Below the pieces are notes generated by a model. It had not been told where the DNA came from and ran no database searches. It saw nothing but the letters and a program-made list of their open reading frames with translations. Below, piece by piece: positions 17,118-26,187 of a DNA stretch of 64,000 bases; within the stretch, counting starts at the first letter, position 1; every line of letters starts with the position of its first letter. Source of the stretch: Hymenobacter sp. DG01 (GTDB lineage: Bacteria > Bacteroidota > Bacteroidia > Cytophagales > Hymenobacteraceae); contig NZ_CP040936.1 of NCBI RefSeq assembly GCF_006352025.1, positions 868,001 through 932,000 on the forward strand, written 5' to 3'. The position numbers and the translations under genes are program-made.

Positions 17118-18104
17118 TTACTTGGCTGGTTTCACGCCCTCGGTGGTCATAACTACCCGCTTCATGGTGCCATCCTTGTTATAGTACAGATAGTCGATGC
17201 AAACGGAGCGGCGGAAAGAGCCCCCATCGGTGGGGATGCTGCCGTTGTGGTAGATGAAGTACGACTGCCCTTTGAAGTCGATGATGGCCTGGTGGTTGGT
17301 ATTGGAGTTGCCGGCTACCTCATTAAGCAGGCCCTTAAACTCCCAGGGGCCCTCCGGGCTGCGGCTCATGGCGTAGGCAATTTTCTCGGGGAACTGGTAG
17401 GCGTAGCTGAGGTAGTACCAGCCGTTGCGCTTGTGCAGCCAGGGGGCTTCCGTGAACTTAGGGAGGGTAGTAACCTTGTTGATGGGGCCATCCAGCTCCG
17501 TCATGTTGGGCTTGAGCTTGGCCCAGTAGCAGTTGGTGTTGCCCCAGTAGAGGTAGGCCTGGCCCTTGTCATCTACAAACACCGTCGGGTCGATGTCGTC
17601 CCACATAATGGGGCTGTCGGTCATATTGTTGGTGATGAGGGCCGAGCCCCGGGCATCTTTGAACGGGCCGGTGGGGCTGTCGGACACGGCTACTCCAATG
17701 GCTTTGCCCGGCACGGAGCCGTGCTCCACCGCCGCGTACCAGTAGAACTTGCCGTTGCGTTCAATTACCTGCGAGGCCCAGGCATCGGCCTTGGCCCAGG
17801 CAAACGCCTTCACATTCAGGGGCGAGGGGTGCTCTTTCCAGGTCACCATGTCCTGGGAGGAGTAGCACAGCCATTCGTTCATCACGTAGCGTTCCTGCCG
17901 GGCCGGGGCTTCGTCGTGGCCGGCGTAGAGGTACACGGTGCCTTTGTGCACCAGGGCAGCCGGGTCGGCGGTGTATTTGTCTTTGATGATGGGGTTGCCG
18001 GCCGCCTGCTCGGGCGCGGCCTGCCCCAGCGCCGCGGTGGGCGCCAGGGTAGGAACAGATGCGGCCAGCAGAACACCCGTTAGCAGAGAGAGAGTCTTCG
18101 TCAT
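17118..18104 (-). CDS. GH43 arabinofuranosidase/arabinoxylan hydrolase-like
   Basis: Secreted GH43 enzyme of 328 residues with a signal peptide (about 1-28). Candidate catalytic residues are D47 (TADPAALV), D172 (DDIDPTVF) and E219 (FTEAPWLH). The motif set (YLYAGHDE, WDDIDPTVFVDDKGQAYLYWGN, YYLSYAYQFPE, NHQAII) resembles GH43 proteins that remove arabinose side chains or act on arabinoxylan; the exact substrate is uncertain. It starts 13 nt after the GH51 stop codon, so the two are probably cotranscribed from the GH51 promoter with operator E. Confidence 0.9.
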   Translation of the reverse strand: MTKTLSLLTGVLLAASVPTLAPTAALGQAAPEQAAGNPIIKDKYTADPAALVHKGTVYLYAGHDEAPARQERYVMNEWLCYSSQDMVTWKEHPSPLNVKAFAWAKADAWASQVIERNGKFYWYAAVEHGSVPGKAIGVAVSDSPTGPFKDARGSALITNNMTDSPIMWDDIDPTVFVDDKGQAYLYWGNTNCYWAKLKPNMTELDGPINKVTTLPKFTEAPWLHKRNGWYYLSYAYQFPEKIAYAMSRSPEGPWEFKGLLNEVAGNSNTNHQAIIDFKGQSYFIYHNGSIPTDGGSFRRSVCIDYLYYNKDGTMKRVVMTTEGVKPAK

Positions 18105-18117
18105 GTCAGCTGCCAGA

Positions 18118-20220
18118 TTAACGCTTGCCGGGAATGCGCAGCACCGTGAAGGAATTCGGGGCCAGCGTGTAGGTTACATTCGACGATGATACCTTGAACG
18201 AAGCCTCCTGCGGGGCAATGTTCAGGGGCTGGTCCAGGCTGTTCACGGCGTTCAGGTCGGGGCTGGACAGTACGGTAGCTTTGCCGGTTTTGCCCAGCTT
18301 CTTCACGCCCTGCAGGGCCACCGTCACGGGGCGGGCCTCGGCGGAGTAGTTCACCAGCTTCACCACGATGTCGCCGGTTTTGTCGTCGGCCACGGCGCTG
18401 CTGAACAGGTTGTCCTGGCCGTTGCGGGCACCGGCGCTTAGCTGTACGGGCAGCATGGTGGTGCCTTTGTTAAGCGAGAACAGCTTCTGCACGTAGTAGT
18501 TGGGGGTGCCGTAGGAGCGCAGGTTATCAAACCAGATCATGTTCGGGGTCCACTGCCAGGCATCTACGTGAGCCAGCATAGGGGCGTACGAGGCCATGGT
18601 TACCTTATCGGCGTTGCGTTCCAGCCCGGTCATAAAAGCGGCTTCCGAAATAGCGGTGTCCCAGCTGTTCTTGTTGTCGGGGCTGCCGATGGCAACCGTC
18701 TGGGCGGCGTACTCGCCGGCGAAGATTTTGGAGCCGGTGGTGGGGTAGTTGTCGTAGCGGCCGGCGTTCTTCCGGAACCACTCGGGGCTGGCGTAGTAGT
18801 GCTCGTCAATCACCTCGGCCTTCAGCTCCCGCAGGCGCTTGGTGGCTTTATCGAACAGGTCGCCATCGGGGGCCGGGCCCGCGCTGGATACGATGTTGAT
18901 GTTAGGGTACTTGGCCTTCACCGCCTTCATAAACGGCTCGTAGCGCTCCAGGTACTGGGGGCCCCACTGCTCGTTGCCAATACCAATGTACTTGAGGTTG
19001 AACGGGGCCGGGTGGCCCATGGCCACGCGCTTGGCGCCCCAGGGGCTGCTGGCCGGGCCGTTGGCAAACTCCACCAGATCCAGCGCGTCCTGAATGAAGG
19101 TTTCCAGGGTCGGGTCGTTGTCGTGGCTGTGCGCTTCGGGGGCGCTGGGCCCGGCGGCGGCGGTGCTGGTAACCGGGGCCAGCTCCGAGGAGTTGAACTG
19201 GCAGGCCATGCCCACGTTCAGAATCGGTACGGGCTCGGCCCCAATGTCCTCGGAAAGCTGGAAGTATTCAAAGAAGCCCAGCCCGAAGGACTGGTAGTAG
19301 TCGGGGGTAGAGCGGTGCTTGAACTCCATGTTCCAGCGGTTAATCAGCGGCACGCGCGCGGCTACGTCGCCGATGGTTTCCTTCCACTGGTAGCGCTCCG
19401 AGAGCGTGCGGCCCTCCACGATGCAGCCGCCGGGAAAACGCAGGAAGCCCGGCTGCATGTCTTTGAACAGCTGCACCAGATCGGGGCGCAGGCCGTTTTC
19501 GCGCTTGTTCCAGGTGTCCTTCGGGAACAGGGATACCACGTCCAGGTCGAGGGTGCCGGCGCCTTCCATGGTAAGCTTCAGCTGGGCTTTGGCCGCCGTA
19601 GCCGTGGGCTTCAGCACCACGGTGTACTTTTTCCATTCCGGGGTAAGCCCCCCGATTTGGGCCTGCGCGAGCACCCGGCCCGCGGTAGCCGCTACGGGGC
19701 CGGAGCCCGGCCGGCCTTGCTCTTCCAGCGTCACGTTCAGGCCGCTCACATTGCCCGGGCCCCGGCGCAGGTACACCGAGAAGGTGTACTCCGCCCCCTG
19801 CTTGACCCCCATGCCGCGGAAGCCTTCGTTCACAATGCCGGCGTTAGGACTGGCCTGGGCGGCCGTGAGGCGGGCAAAATGGTTGTTGGTGGCGCTGAGG
19901 GGCCGGTCGGTGGTGACGGTGTAGGTTTGTAGGGCGGCGGCCCCCAGCAGGGCATTCCAGCCAATAAAATGCTGCCCCTGAATTTCAAACGACTTGTTTT
20001 TAACCAGTTCGGGGTAGAGCCCGCCGTCGGCGGCGAAGTTGATGTCCTCGAAGAACAACCCGTACATAATAGGCGAAACTGGCGCCCCAGGCTTGTTCAC
20101 CTGCACGGTAATGGCGGTTGCGGGCTTGGTCTGGCCCAGGGCGGCTGTCAGGCCAAGAGTACTGCACAGCGCCAGGCCGCTGGCAAGCTGCAGGAGTCGG
20201 GTGGGAGAAGAGGTAGGCAT
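18118..20220 (-). CDS. GH51 alpha-L-arabinofuranosidase
   Basis: Removes terminal alpha-L-arabinofuranosyl residues from arabinan, arabinoxylan and oligosaccharides. The protein is 700 residues: signal peptide (about 1-28), an N-terminal region with a carbohydrate-binding-like jelly roll (about 75-240), a catalytic TIM barrel with the acid/base glutamate in IGIGNEQWG and the nucleophile in VIDEHYYASPEW, and a C-terminal beta domain. Start ATG 20220 (MPTSSPTRLLQLASG) gives a signal peptide; the frame extends to 20295 but adds nothing plausible. Operator E lies 123 nt upstream. It is the first gene of the minus-strand part nearest the regulator. Confidence 0.94.
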   Translation of the reverse strand: MPTSSPTRLLQLASGLALCSTLGLTAALGQTKPATAITVQVNKPGAPVSPIMYGLFFEDINFAADGGLYPELVKNKSFEIQGQHFIGWNALLGAAALQTYTVTTDRPLSATNNHFARLTAAQASPNAGIVNEGFRGMGVKQGAEYTFSVYLRRGPGNVSGLNVTLEEQGRPGSGPVAATAGRVLAQAQIGGLTPEWKKYTVVLKPTATAAKAQLKLTMEGAGTLDLDVVSLFPKDTWNKRENGLRPDLVQLFKDMQPGFLRFPGGCIVEGRTLSERYQWKETIGDVAARVPLINRWNMEFKHRSTPDYYQSFGLGFFEYFQLSEDIGAEPVPILNVGMACQFNSSELAPVTSTAAAGPSAPEAHSHDNDPTLETFIQDALDLVEFANGPASSPWGAKRVAMGHPAPFNLKYIGIGNEQWGPQYLERYEPFMKAVKAKYPNINIVSSAGPAPDGDLFDKATKRLRELKAEVIDEHYYASPEWFRKNAGRYDNYPTTGSKIFAGEYAAQTVAIGSPDNKNSWDTAISEAAFMTGLERNADKVTMASYAPMLAHVDAWQWTPNMIWFDNLRSYGTPNYYVQKLFSLNKGTTMLPVQLSAGARNGQDNLFSSAVADDKTGDIVVKLVNYSAEARPVTVALQGVKKLGKTGKATVLSSPDLNAVNSLDQPLNIAPQEASFKVSSSNVTYTLAPNSFTVLRIPGKR

Positions 20221-20342
20221 GGAGTAAATGAAGTGGGCAGAGGATGGAAGAGGCGGAGTGGAACCCCCAGCCAGGGGGCAAGTAGTGCGGAGCAAGCATT
20301 CCGCCGGGCCGGCAGACCACGGGAAACCCGGTACGCAACAGG

Positions 20343-20356
20343 CACAATCGATTGTG
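20343..20356. promoter_or_regulatory. LacI-type operator, site E
   Basis: CACAATCGATTGTG is a fully symmetric site. On the minus strand it directly follows TTACTTTA, an A/T-rich element resembling the Bacteroidota -7 box, in the same arrangement as site F. Confidence 0.87.
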
Positions 20357-20525
20357 TAAAGTAATAAGAAAAACTTAATAGGTAGGTAGCCTTAGCCGAA
20401 ATGTATTTTGCCAGCCGGATCAAAGGGTAACAAAGAATGCGGGCCACTTCCTGTCTGATTCCTACGTTGCAAGGCGTAAAACCCGGTAATTGGCCCTGTG
20501 CTACCCGTCAAATCCTAAAACGTTC

Positions 20526-20547
20526 TATCTTTACACAAAGCATTGTG
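20526..20547 (+). promoter_or_regulatory. Regulator promoter with LacI-type operator, site F
   Basis: TATCTTTA (20526-20533), one base off the TAnnTTTG -7 element, is immediately followed by CACAAAGCATTGTG (20534-20547). Arms CACAA and TTGTG are intact; the central four bases differ. It ends 15 nt before the regulator start, consistent with autoregulation. Confidence 0.78.
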
Positions 20548-20562
20548 TAGCGCTCCTCCTCT

Positions 20563-21681
20563 ATGGCTCCCCGAAAAAAGCAAGTCGCCGACGTAAATAA
20601 TACCAGCCCCGTTTCGATGGCTGATCTGGCCCGGGAGCTGGGCGTGTCGATGACGACGATTTCCCGGGCCCTGAGCGACCATCACAGCATTGGGCCCGCC
20701 ATGAAGCAGAAGGTGCTGAAGCTGGCCAAGAAATACAACTACCAGCCCAACCGCCTAGCTTCCGCCTTGCGCAAAGGCAAAAGCCAGCTGCTGGGCATTG
20801 TGGTGCCTTACATCGAAGGCCGGTTTTTTCCGTCGGTGGTACATGGCATTGAAACGGCGGCCAGCAAGGCGGGCTACAACGTCATTATCTGCCAGTCGAA
20901 CGAGGACGTGGCTCAGGAGCGGCGCAACCTCGATATTCTGCTCAGCGCCCAGGTAGCGGGCATTCTGGTGTCCCTCTCGCGCACCACCCGCGACTTTCGC
21001 CACTTCGAGAAAGTGCGCGGGCGCGGGTTGCCCCTGGTGTTTTTTGACCGCGTAGTGGAGGGCGACAATGTAAATGCCGTGGTGCTCGACGACCAGGAAG
21101 GGGGCTACCTTTCTACCCGCCACCTCATTGCCCAGGGCTGCCGCCGCATTGCCCACCTGGCCGGGCCCCAGCACCTGAACATCTACCGCAACCGCCGCCA
21201 GGGCTACCTCGATGCCCTGCGCGAAGCCGGCCTGCCCGAAGATGAAAGCCTGATTCTTTACTCCGACATGGCCCAGGACCAGGCCGCCGAAGGCCTGCGC
21301 CAGCTGCTGGCCACGGCCCGCCCGCCCGACGGCGTGTTTGCCGCCGGCGACTACGCCGCCCTGGGGGCTCTGCAGGAAGCCCAGCGCCAGGGCCTGCGCG
21401 TGCCCGAAGACGTTGCTATTTCGGGCTTCAGCAACGAAACCTTCACCACCATTACCCAGCCCCCTATCACCACCGTTGACCAGCGCTGCGAGGAAATGGG
21501 GCAGGCCTCAGTGCGGCTGCTGCTGGATTTGATTGAGGCCGATGGCCGCCCCTTCACGCCCCGGCAGGTGGCCCTGCGCCCCGAGCTGCTGGTGCGCCAA
21601 TCCACCGCCTACTCGGCCGATACCCAAGGCCGCTCCGTGCGCGACCCAGCCCTGAAATTTGTGGGCGACGTGGCGCCGTAG
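20563..21681 (+). CDS. LacI-family transcriptional regulator of the arabinan locus
   Basis: DNA-binding repressor of 372 residues. The helix-turn-helix and hinge region spans about 17-75 (SMADLARELGVSMTTISRAL, then YQPNRLASALRKG), followed by a periplasmic-binding-protein-like sensor domain (about 78-345) with GILVSLSRTTRDF, FFDRVVEG and AISGFSNE. An N-terminal extension of about 16 residues precedes the usual start. It is divergent from GH51 with operators E and F between them. The seven CACAA-N4-TTGTG sites in the locus are of the central-CG type bound by LacI proteins, so this is the probable regulator of the entire arabinan set. The ligand, perhaps arabinose or an arabino-oligosaccharide, is not known. 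Confidence 0.93.
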   Translation: MAPRKKQVADVNNTSPVSMADLARELGVSMTTISRALSDHHSIGPAMKQKVLKLAKKYNYQPNRLASALRKGKSQLLGIVVPYIEGRFFPSVVHGIETAASKAGYNVIICQSNEDVAQERRNLDILLSAQVAGILVSLSRTTRDFRHFEKVRGRGLPLVFFDRVVEGDNVNAVVLDDQEGGYLSTRHLIAQGCRRIAHLAGPQHLNIYRNRRQGYLDALREAGLPEDESLILYSDMAQDQAAEGLRQLLATARPPDGVFAAGDYAALGALQEAQRQGLRVPEDVAISGFSNETFTTITQPPITTVDQRCEEMGQASVRLLLDLIEADGRPFTPRQVALRPELLVRQSTAYSADTQGRSVRDPALKFVGDVAP

Positions 21682-21846
21682 CCGTTGCGCGGCCCGCTGC
21701 ACAGCAATGGCCGAACGGCTAACGTGTCAGTTCTTCCACGCCGGGCTTACGTCGGCAGCGGGGGGTAGGGGCTGTTGCATGTTTACACCGTAGCTGCTGA
21801 CTGTTCGGCCCTTGTTCTTAGAGTATTCTGTTTTCACCGTTGCCTG

Positions 21847-22557
21847 ATGGCGCAGGAGTATCTGCTTTTCCTGGACACCGAAACCACCGGGCTGCCGCGG
21901 CGCTGGGACCGGCCCTATGCCGAGGAAAAGGAGTGGCCCTGCATTGCTCAGCTAGCCTGGGTAGTGTACACCACGGCGGGTGAGTGGGTGAAGTCGGACC
22001 AGGACTACCTGCAGATTCCGGCCGGGCGCATGCCGGCGGCCGCCATTGCCATTCACGGCCTCACGCCGGAATTTTTGCGGGAGCACGGCCAGGAGCCGGC
22101 CGCCGTGCTGCGGCGCTTGCTCCAAGATCTGGAAACGTATCATCCGCGCGTTGTTGGGCACTTTTTGCGGTTCGATTTTCACGTGCTGGGCGCTGCTTTC
22201 AGTCGGGCCGGCCTGCCCAATCCGCTGCCCGGCCTGCCCCAGTTCTGCACCATGAAGGCTACCTGGCCCCCCTTGTCCGGAGCTCCCCACCACCGGCACC
22301 TGCGCCTCCACGAGCTGCACGAACTGCTGTTCGGTAGGCCCATGAACCGCCTCCACGATGCCTACCTTGATGCCGCCGCCACGGCCCGCTGTTTTTTTGA
22401 GTTGCAGCGCCGGGGCCTGTTGCCGCCCGCCAAGCTCGCGGGGCAACTGCCCCTATCGGTGCCCGGTGCCCCGGCATCGTTGGCCGCCCTGCGGTGGGTA
22501 GGCGTAGTGCTGGGCACCGCCTTACTGTTTCTTTTACTCTGGCTTGCATATGGATAA
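21847..22557 (+). CDS. DEDD-type 3'-5' exonuclease with C-terminal membrane helix
   Basis: Exonuclease of the DnaQ/RNase T superfamily, 236 residues. Catalytic positions visible are D10 and E12 (FLDTETTGLP), an Asp in GHFLRFDFHVLG, and the His/Asp pair in LHDAYLDAAATA, which marks the DEDDh type. Unusually, the last 25 residues (RWVGVVLGTALLFLLLWLAYG region) form a single membrane helix. Start ATG 21847 is chosen because MAQEYLLFLDTE leads straight into the first motif; an upstream TTG at 21775 would only add junk. It overlaps the next gene by 8 nt and is likely cotranslated with it. Confidence 0.85.
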   Translation: MAQEYLLFLDTETTGLPRRWDRPYAEEKEWPCIAQLAWVVYTTAGEWVKSDQDYLQIPAGRMPAAAIAIHGLTPEFLREHGQEPAAVLRRLLQDLETYHPRVVGHFLRFDFHVLGAAFSRAGLPNPLPGLPQFCTMKATWPPLSGAPHHRHLRLHELHELLFGRPMNRLHDAYLDAAATARCFFELQRRGLLPPAKLAGQLPLSVPGAPASLAALRWVGVVLGTALLFLLLWLAYG

Positions 22558-24454
22558 CCGCCTGGCTTTTCTGCGTACCGTTGCCCCGTTCAATCTGCTG
22601 CCCGACGATGTGCTGGAAGGCGTGCTGGGGCTGCTGGAGGAAGTACAGCATCCGCGCGAAACCCTGCTCTACCAACAGGATACCTCCAAGGTGCGCAGCC
22701 TCGATATTATTGTGGAAGGCGGCTACGAAACGTTTTTCTTCGATAGTGAGCAGCACAAGCGCCTGCCCGAGGTATATGGCCCCGGCACCTGCTACGGGGG
22801 CATGTCCATCCTGCTGAATAAAAAACGCTCGTTACGCACGGTAATGGTGCAGAAGGGAACCCGCGTGCTACGCCTGCCCCGCCGCGACTTCCGGGCGTTG
22901 TGCCAGGCCTACAAGCCCTTTTTTCATTATTTCACGGCCCGCTACGGGGAGCGGATGCTCAACGAGGAGTTTGCCCACTTCGTGAAGCCGGTGAATCCGC
23001 CCGAGCAAAACTTTCTGGTGGCCGACCAGCTGTTTTCGCGCCGCATCAGCACCCTGGAGGCGCGGGAGCTGGTTACCTGCCCCGCCGGGGAGCCCATCTT
23101 CGAGGCGGCCCGCCGCATGGCCGCCGCCAAGGTCAGCTGCCTGTTCGTGACCGACGCCGCTACGGGCGCCATCCGGGGCTACTGCACCGATATTACCCTG
23201 CGCGACTCCGTCATTGCCCGCTGCCTTGATGCCCGGCGGCCGTTAGGGGAGGTAGCCGCCACGCCGCTGGTGTCCATTTCCCGCGAGGCCTTCGTGTACG
23301 AAGCCATTCTGCGCATGTTCCAGACCAAAACCCGCTACCTGCTGGTGGAGCAGGACGGGGAGTACGTGGGCTTTCTGAGCCGTAACAAGCTGCTCAGCGA
23401 CCTGGCCCAGTCGCCGTTTATGTTTATCCAGGCCGTGAAGCTGGCCCAGGGCACCCAAGAGTTGAAGCGGCGCTGGGAAATGGTGCCCGACATCGTGAAC
23501 CAGCTGCTGAGCCGCGGGGTAAAGGCCGACATCGTGAACCAGGTCATCAGTACCGTAGCCGATACCATTGCCCTGAAGGTGATTGAGAATGTGCTGGCCG
23601 AGCTGGGCCCGGCCCCGGCCAAGTTTGTGTTCATGGTGCTGGGTAGCGAAGGCCGCAAGGAGCAAACCCTGCTCACCGACCAGGACAACGCCATCATTTA
23701 CGAGGACAAAGCCAACGAGCAGCGCGAGCTGGTGCGCGAGTACTTCCTGCGCTTCGCCACGGCCGTGTCCGACCAGTTGAACCACATCGGGCTGCACTTC
23801 TGCTCGGGGGGCTTCATGGCCAAAAATCCCAAATGGACCCACTCCCTTTCGCACTGGAAGCGCAACTACCAGCAGTGGATGAGCGAGTCGAACCCGGAAA
23901 TGGTAATGCAGTTCGCTACCTTTTTCGACTGCCGCTACCTCTACGGCGAGGCCAGCCTGATGCACGAGCTGCAGGATTTCCTGAGCCAGGAGCTGGCCCA
24001 GCCCCTGGAGCGCTTCCTGTTTTTTATGGCCAAAAATGCCCTGCAGTACGAGCCCCCGCTCACCTTCTTCCGCAACATCCGCACCTTCGCCCAGGGCGAC
24101 CAGCAGGTGTTCGACCTGAAGAAAACCATGGCGCCCATTGTGGACCTGGTGCGGGTGTACGCCCTCAAAAACCAGATTTTCCTGACCAACACCGGCGAGC
24201 GGCTGGCCCAGCTGCGGGAGCGGGGCGTGTTCACGGAGAAAGAATACCAGGAGCTGCTGCAGGCCTACTACTACCTCATGGGCATGCGCCTGCAGAAGCA
24301 GGCCCGCCAGATCATCAACGACCGTACTACCCCCAGCAACTACATTGACCCTACTACCCTCACGCAGGTGGAGCAGGTCACGCTCAAGGAAATCTTTAAG
24401 GTCATCAGCGACTTCCAGCTGAAAATAAAAGTCAGCTTTACCAAGTCGCTGTAA
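22550..24454 (+). CDS. cNMP-binding/CBS/DUF294 nucleotidyltransferase-like protein
   Basis: Cytoplasmic signalling protein of 634 residues. Domains in order: cyclic-nucleotide-binding-like (about 8-130), a pair of CBS domains (about 170-290), a DUF294 nucleotidyltransferase-like domain with GSEGRKEQTLLTDQDN at 365-380, and a DUF294 C-terminal helical domain. The GS...D-D pattern is that of the nucleotidyltransferase fold shared with GlnD. The protein's target is unknown. ATG 22550 lies inside the end of the exonuclease gene (ATGGATAA), so translation is probably coupled. Association of this family with an exonuclease is known from other bacteria. Confidence 0.88.
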   Translation: MDNRLAFLRTVAPFNLLPDDVLEGVLGLLEEVQHPRETLLYQQDTSKVRSLDIIVEGGYETFFFDSEQHKRLPEVYGPGTCYGGMSILLNKKRSLRTVMVQKGTRVLRLPRRDFRALCQAYKPFFHYFTARYGERMLNEEFAHFVKPVNPPEQNFLVADQLFSRRISTLEARELVTCPAGEPIFEAARRMAAAKVSCLFVTDAATGAIRGYCTDITLRDSVIARCLDARRPLGEVAATPLVSISREAFVYEAILRMFQTKTRYLLVEQDGEYVGFLSRNKLLSDLAQSPFMFIQAVKLAQGTQELKRRWEMVPDIVNQLLSRGVKADIVNQVISTVADTIALKVIENVLAELGPAPAKFVFMVLGSEGRKEQTLLTDQDNAIIYEDKANEQRELVREYFLRFATAVSDQLNHIGLHFCSGGFMAKNPKWTHSLSHWKRNYQQWMSESNPEMVMQFATFFDCRYLYGEASLMHELQDFLSQELAQPLERFLFFMAKNALQYEPPLTFFRNIRTFAQGDQQVFDLKKTMAPIVDLVRVYALKNQIFLTNTGERLAQLRERGVFTEKEYQELLQAYYYLMGMRLQKQARQIINDRTTPSNYIDPTTLTQVEQVTLKEIFKVISDFQLKIKVSFTKSL

Positions 24455-24545
24455 CGGCCGGGTTAGCGGGGCGCGGGCAGAAAAATGCGTAAAAATCGCC
24501 GCCGGAATCCGGGTTTTAACGGGGGCGGTTTGCGGCTCGGCCGGA

Positions 24546-24553
24546 TATCTTTG
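24546..24553 (+). promoter_or_regulatory. Bacteroidota-type -7 promoter element
   Basis: TATCTTTG is a perfect TAnnTTTG match 34 nt before the GTG start of the STAS-like gene. No clean -33 TTG is found at the usual distance. Confidence 0.5.
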
Positions 24554-24587
24554 CTTTGCACGACTCACATAACCGAACAAGCATCCG

Positions 24588-24968
24588 GTGCCCTTCCAAC
24601 CCTTGCATATTGAAGTAACTGGTATGGCGGCTGGCCAGGAGGTAAGCCTGCGCGGAGCGTGCCGCACGCCGGCCGATGCCCGGGACCTGCAGCAATTAAT
24701 AAGCCGCAACATCTTCGGTGGGGCCAAGCCCCTCTGGATCGACTGTGAGCGGCTGACCTACATTTCGTACGCCGGCCAGCAGGCCGTTTTTCGGCTGGAG
24801 CAGCAGGCCCGCGCCGCCCGCGTCCCGATTTATTGGTGCAAGCTGTCGGGGCTGGTAGGCGAGCAGCTGGCCGCTTCGGGCCTGTACCTGCTGCTGCGCA
24901 GCCTGCCGGGAGGCGGCTTTTGCGGCGCCGGTTTCTCGTCGGCTGCCTCGGGTGGGCGGGTTGGCTAA
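24588..24968 (+). CDS. STAS-domain-like protein
   Basis: Protein of 126 residues resembling anti-sigma-factor antagonist (STAS) folds: a strand region (LHIEVTGMAAGQEVSLRG), then LWIDCERLTYISYAGQQAVFRL, where the conserved Ser/Thr-type loop would sit, then VPIYWCKLSGLVGEQLAASG. This pattern fits a partner-switching regulator. Start is GTG 24588; ATG 24624 is a shorter alternative. The TAnnTTTG element at 24546 fits the GTG start. The glycine-rich C-terminus is unlike a STAS domain. Confidence 0.6.
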   Translation: MPFQPLHIEVTGMAAGQEVSLRGACRTPADARDLQQLISRNIFGGAKPLWIDCERLTYISYAGQQAVFRLEQQARAARVPIYWCKLSGLVGEQLAASGLYLLLRSLPGGGFCGAGFSSAASGGRVG

Positions 24969-25068
24969 GCTCAACAGTATCAGGTAGTAAAAAAACTAAG
25001 TTCCAGGATCAGGCAATCTGGCGGGGGCCGGCTTCCCGTATGTACCGGCGCACCATCCTTGATTGCCT

Positions 25069-25284
25069 ATGCATTTCGAAGCACCACCTGCTTCTATGCC
25101 AGTGTCGGATCAGCAGGCCTGGGCCAAGCGCCTGCTGCAGGCAGAGTATATTTCTGGTATTAGCCAGGAAGGAGCGCCGTTGGTCACTGCGGCCACCATG
25201 CGGCTGTTGCGCCGGTTTGTGATGGGCGAGTTTACGCTGCCCGAGTTTATGGTTCTGCAAAACCAGCGCCTGCGGGGCTGGTAG
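25069..25284 (+). CDS. Small protein resembling VbhA-type antitoxins
   Basis: 71 residues from ATG 25069. The pattern (QAEYISGISQEG, then RLLRRFVMGEFTLPEFMVL) resembles the antitoxin VbhA family, whose members end with a G-E/F-hxxxEh motif. No Fic toxin gene is adjacent. Function unproven; it could also be an independent small regulatory protein. Confidence 0.5.
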   Translation: MHFEAPPASMPVSDQQAWAKRLLQAEYISGISQEGAPLVTAATMRLLRRFVMGEFTLPEFMVLQNQRLRGW

Positions 25285-25353
25285 CTGCGCGGCCTACCCC
25301 ACAAACCCAAGCGGGGCGCCGGTTGCAGCCAGCAGCCCCGCAACAAAGCCCAC

Positions 25354-26187
25354 TCACTTGGCTTTGCGGATGTAGATGTTGCCGTTGAGCGTTTTCATCA
25401 GCAGCTCGGCGCCGCCGCCGTTAATCCGGCCGCTGGTCCAGCTTTCCTGGCTCACGCGGTAGGTGCCGTCTTTGGCGGTGCGGGTTACTTTGGGGGCGCT
25501 GTTGTCCACGGCCAGGTCAAAGTCGCTGTAGATGTCGCCCCGGTCCGATTTCAGCTTCAGCGCCGCTTTGGCTTTGGCCGGCAGGGTCACGTCAATCTTG
25601 CCGTTTACGCTGGAAAAGGCCATGGGCGCTCCGGTGGTGATGTCGCGGAAGGTGGCTACCACCTCGCCATTAACGGTGTTCAGCACGGCCGAGCCGGCTA
25701 CGTCTTCGAGGCGGATGGAGCCATTCACGTTGGAGATTTCCAGCTCCCCGGTCACGTTCTGCACCGTAATGTTGCCCTCGTTTACCGTGCCCAGCTGCAG
25801 GGAAAACTGGCGGGGCACTTTGATAACGAAATCCACCGGCTGCTGCCACGATTGGGTCCGGACGTACACGTGGTTGTCTTTTTCCTGCGCCGTTACCTCC
25901 AGGCCACTTCCCTTAGAGAGGCGTCGCATACCGGCCGGAGCGGCCTCGTCCGACGAGCTGGCTTCGCGGCGGCTGCCGCGGGTGGCCACGTCAATGACCA
26001 CGTCTTTCCCACTGGTGCCCTCCACCCGAATGGAGCCCCCCACCAGTTTCAGGTGCAGCATACCGGGTTTGCCGGGCGCGCTAAGGGCAACTGTAAGTTG
26101 TTCTTTGCTGGCTTGCTGGGCCGCCAGGGGCCGGGCCCAGGCCAGCACGAACAGGGCAAACAGGGCACGAAAAAGTATCTTGTTCAT
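25354..26187 (-). CDS. DUF4097-family secreted beta-repeat protein, copy 2
   Basis: 277 residues with signal peptide (about 1-23, ending ARPLAAQ) and a repeated beta-strand region with signatures VTGELEISNVNGSIRLEDV and AVLNTVNGEVVATF, typical of DUF4097 beta-helix proteins. Its start overlaps the preceding gene by 4 nt (ATGA). It is the last gene of the sigma/anti-sigma operon, and may be a sensed or regulated envelope protein; this role is inferred from position only. Confidence 0.85.
   Translation of the reverse strand: MNKILFRALFALFVLAWARPLAAQQASKEQLTVALSAPGKPGMLHLKLVGGSIRVEGTSGKDVVIDVATRGSRREASSSDEAAPAGMRRLSKGSGLEVTAQEKDNHVYVRTQSWQQPVDFVIKVPRQFSLQLGTVNEGNITVQNVTGELEISNVNGSIRLEDVAGSAVLNTVNGEVVATFRDITTGAPMAFSSVNGKIDVTLPAKAKAALKLKSDRGDIYSDFDLAVDNSAPKVTRTAKDGTYRVSQESWTSGRINGGGAELLMKTLNGNIYIRKAK

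Noticed and set aside
18568..19932. Long plus-strand frame (454 codons) opposite GH51
   Set aside because: It is the antisense shadow of the conserved GH51 gene, with low-complexity Gly/Val/Ala-rich translation typical of high-G+C shadows.
23243..24727. Minus-strand frame (494 codons) opposite the DUF294 gene
   Set aside because: Antisense shadow of a gene with clear domains; translation is Leu/Gly/His-rich without motifs.
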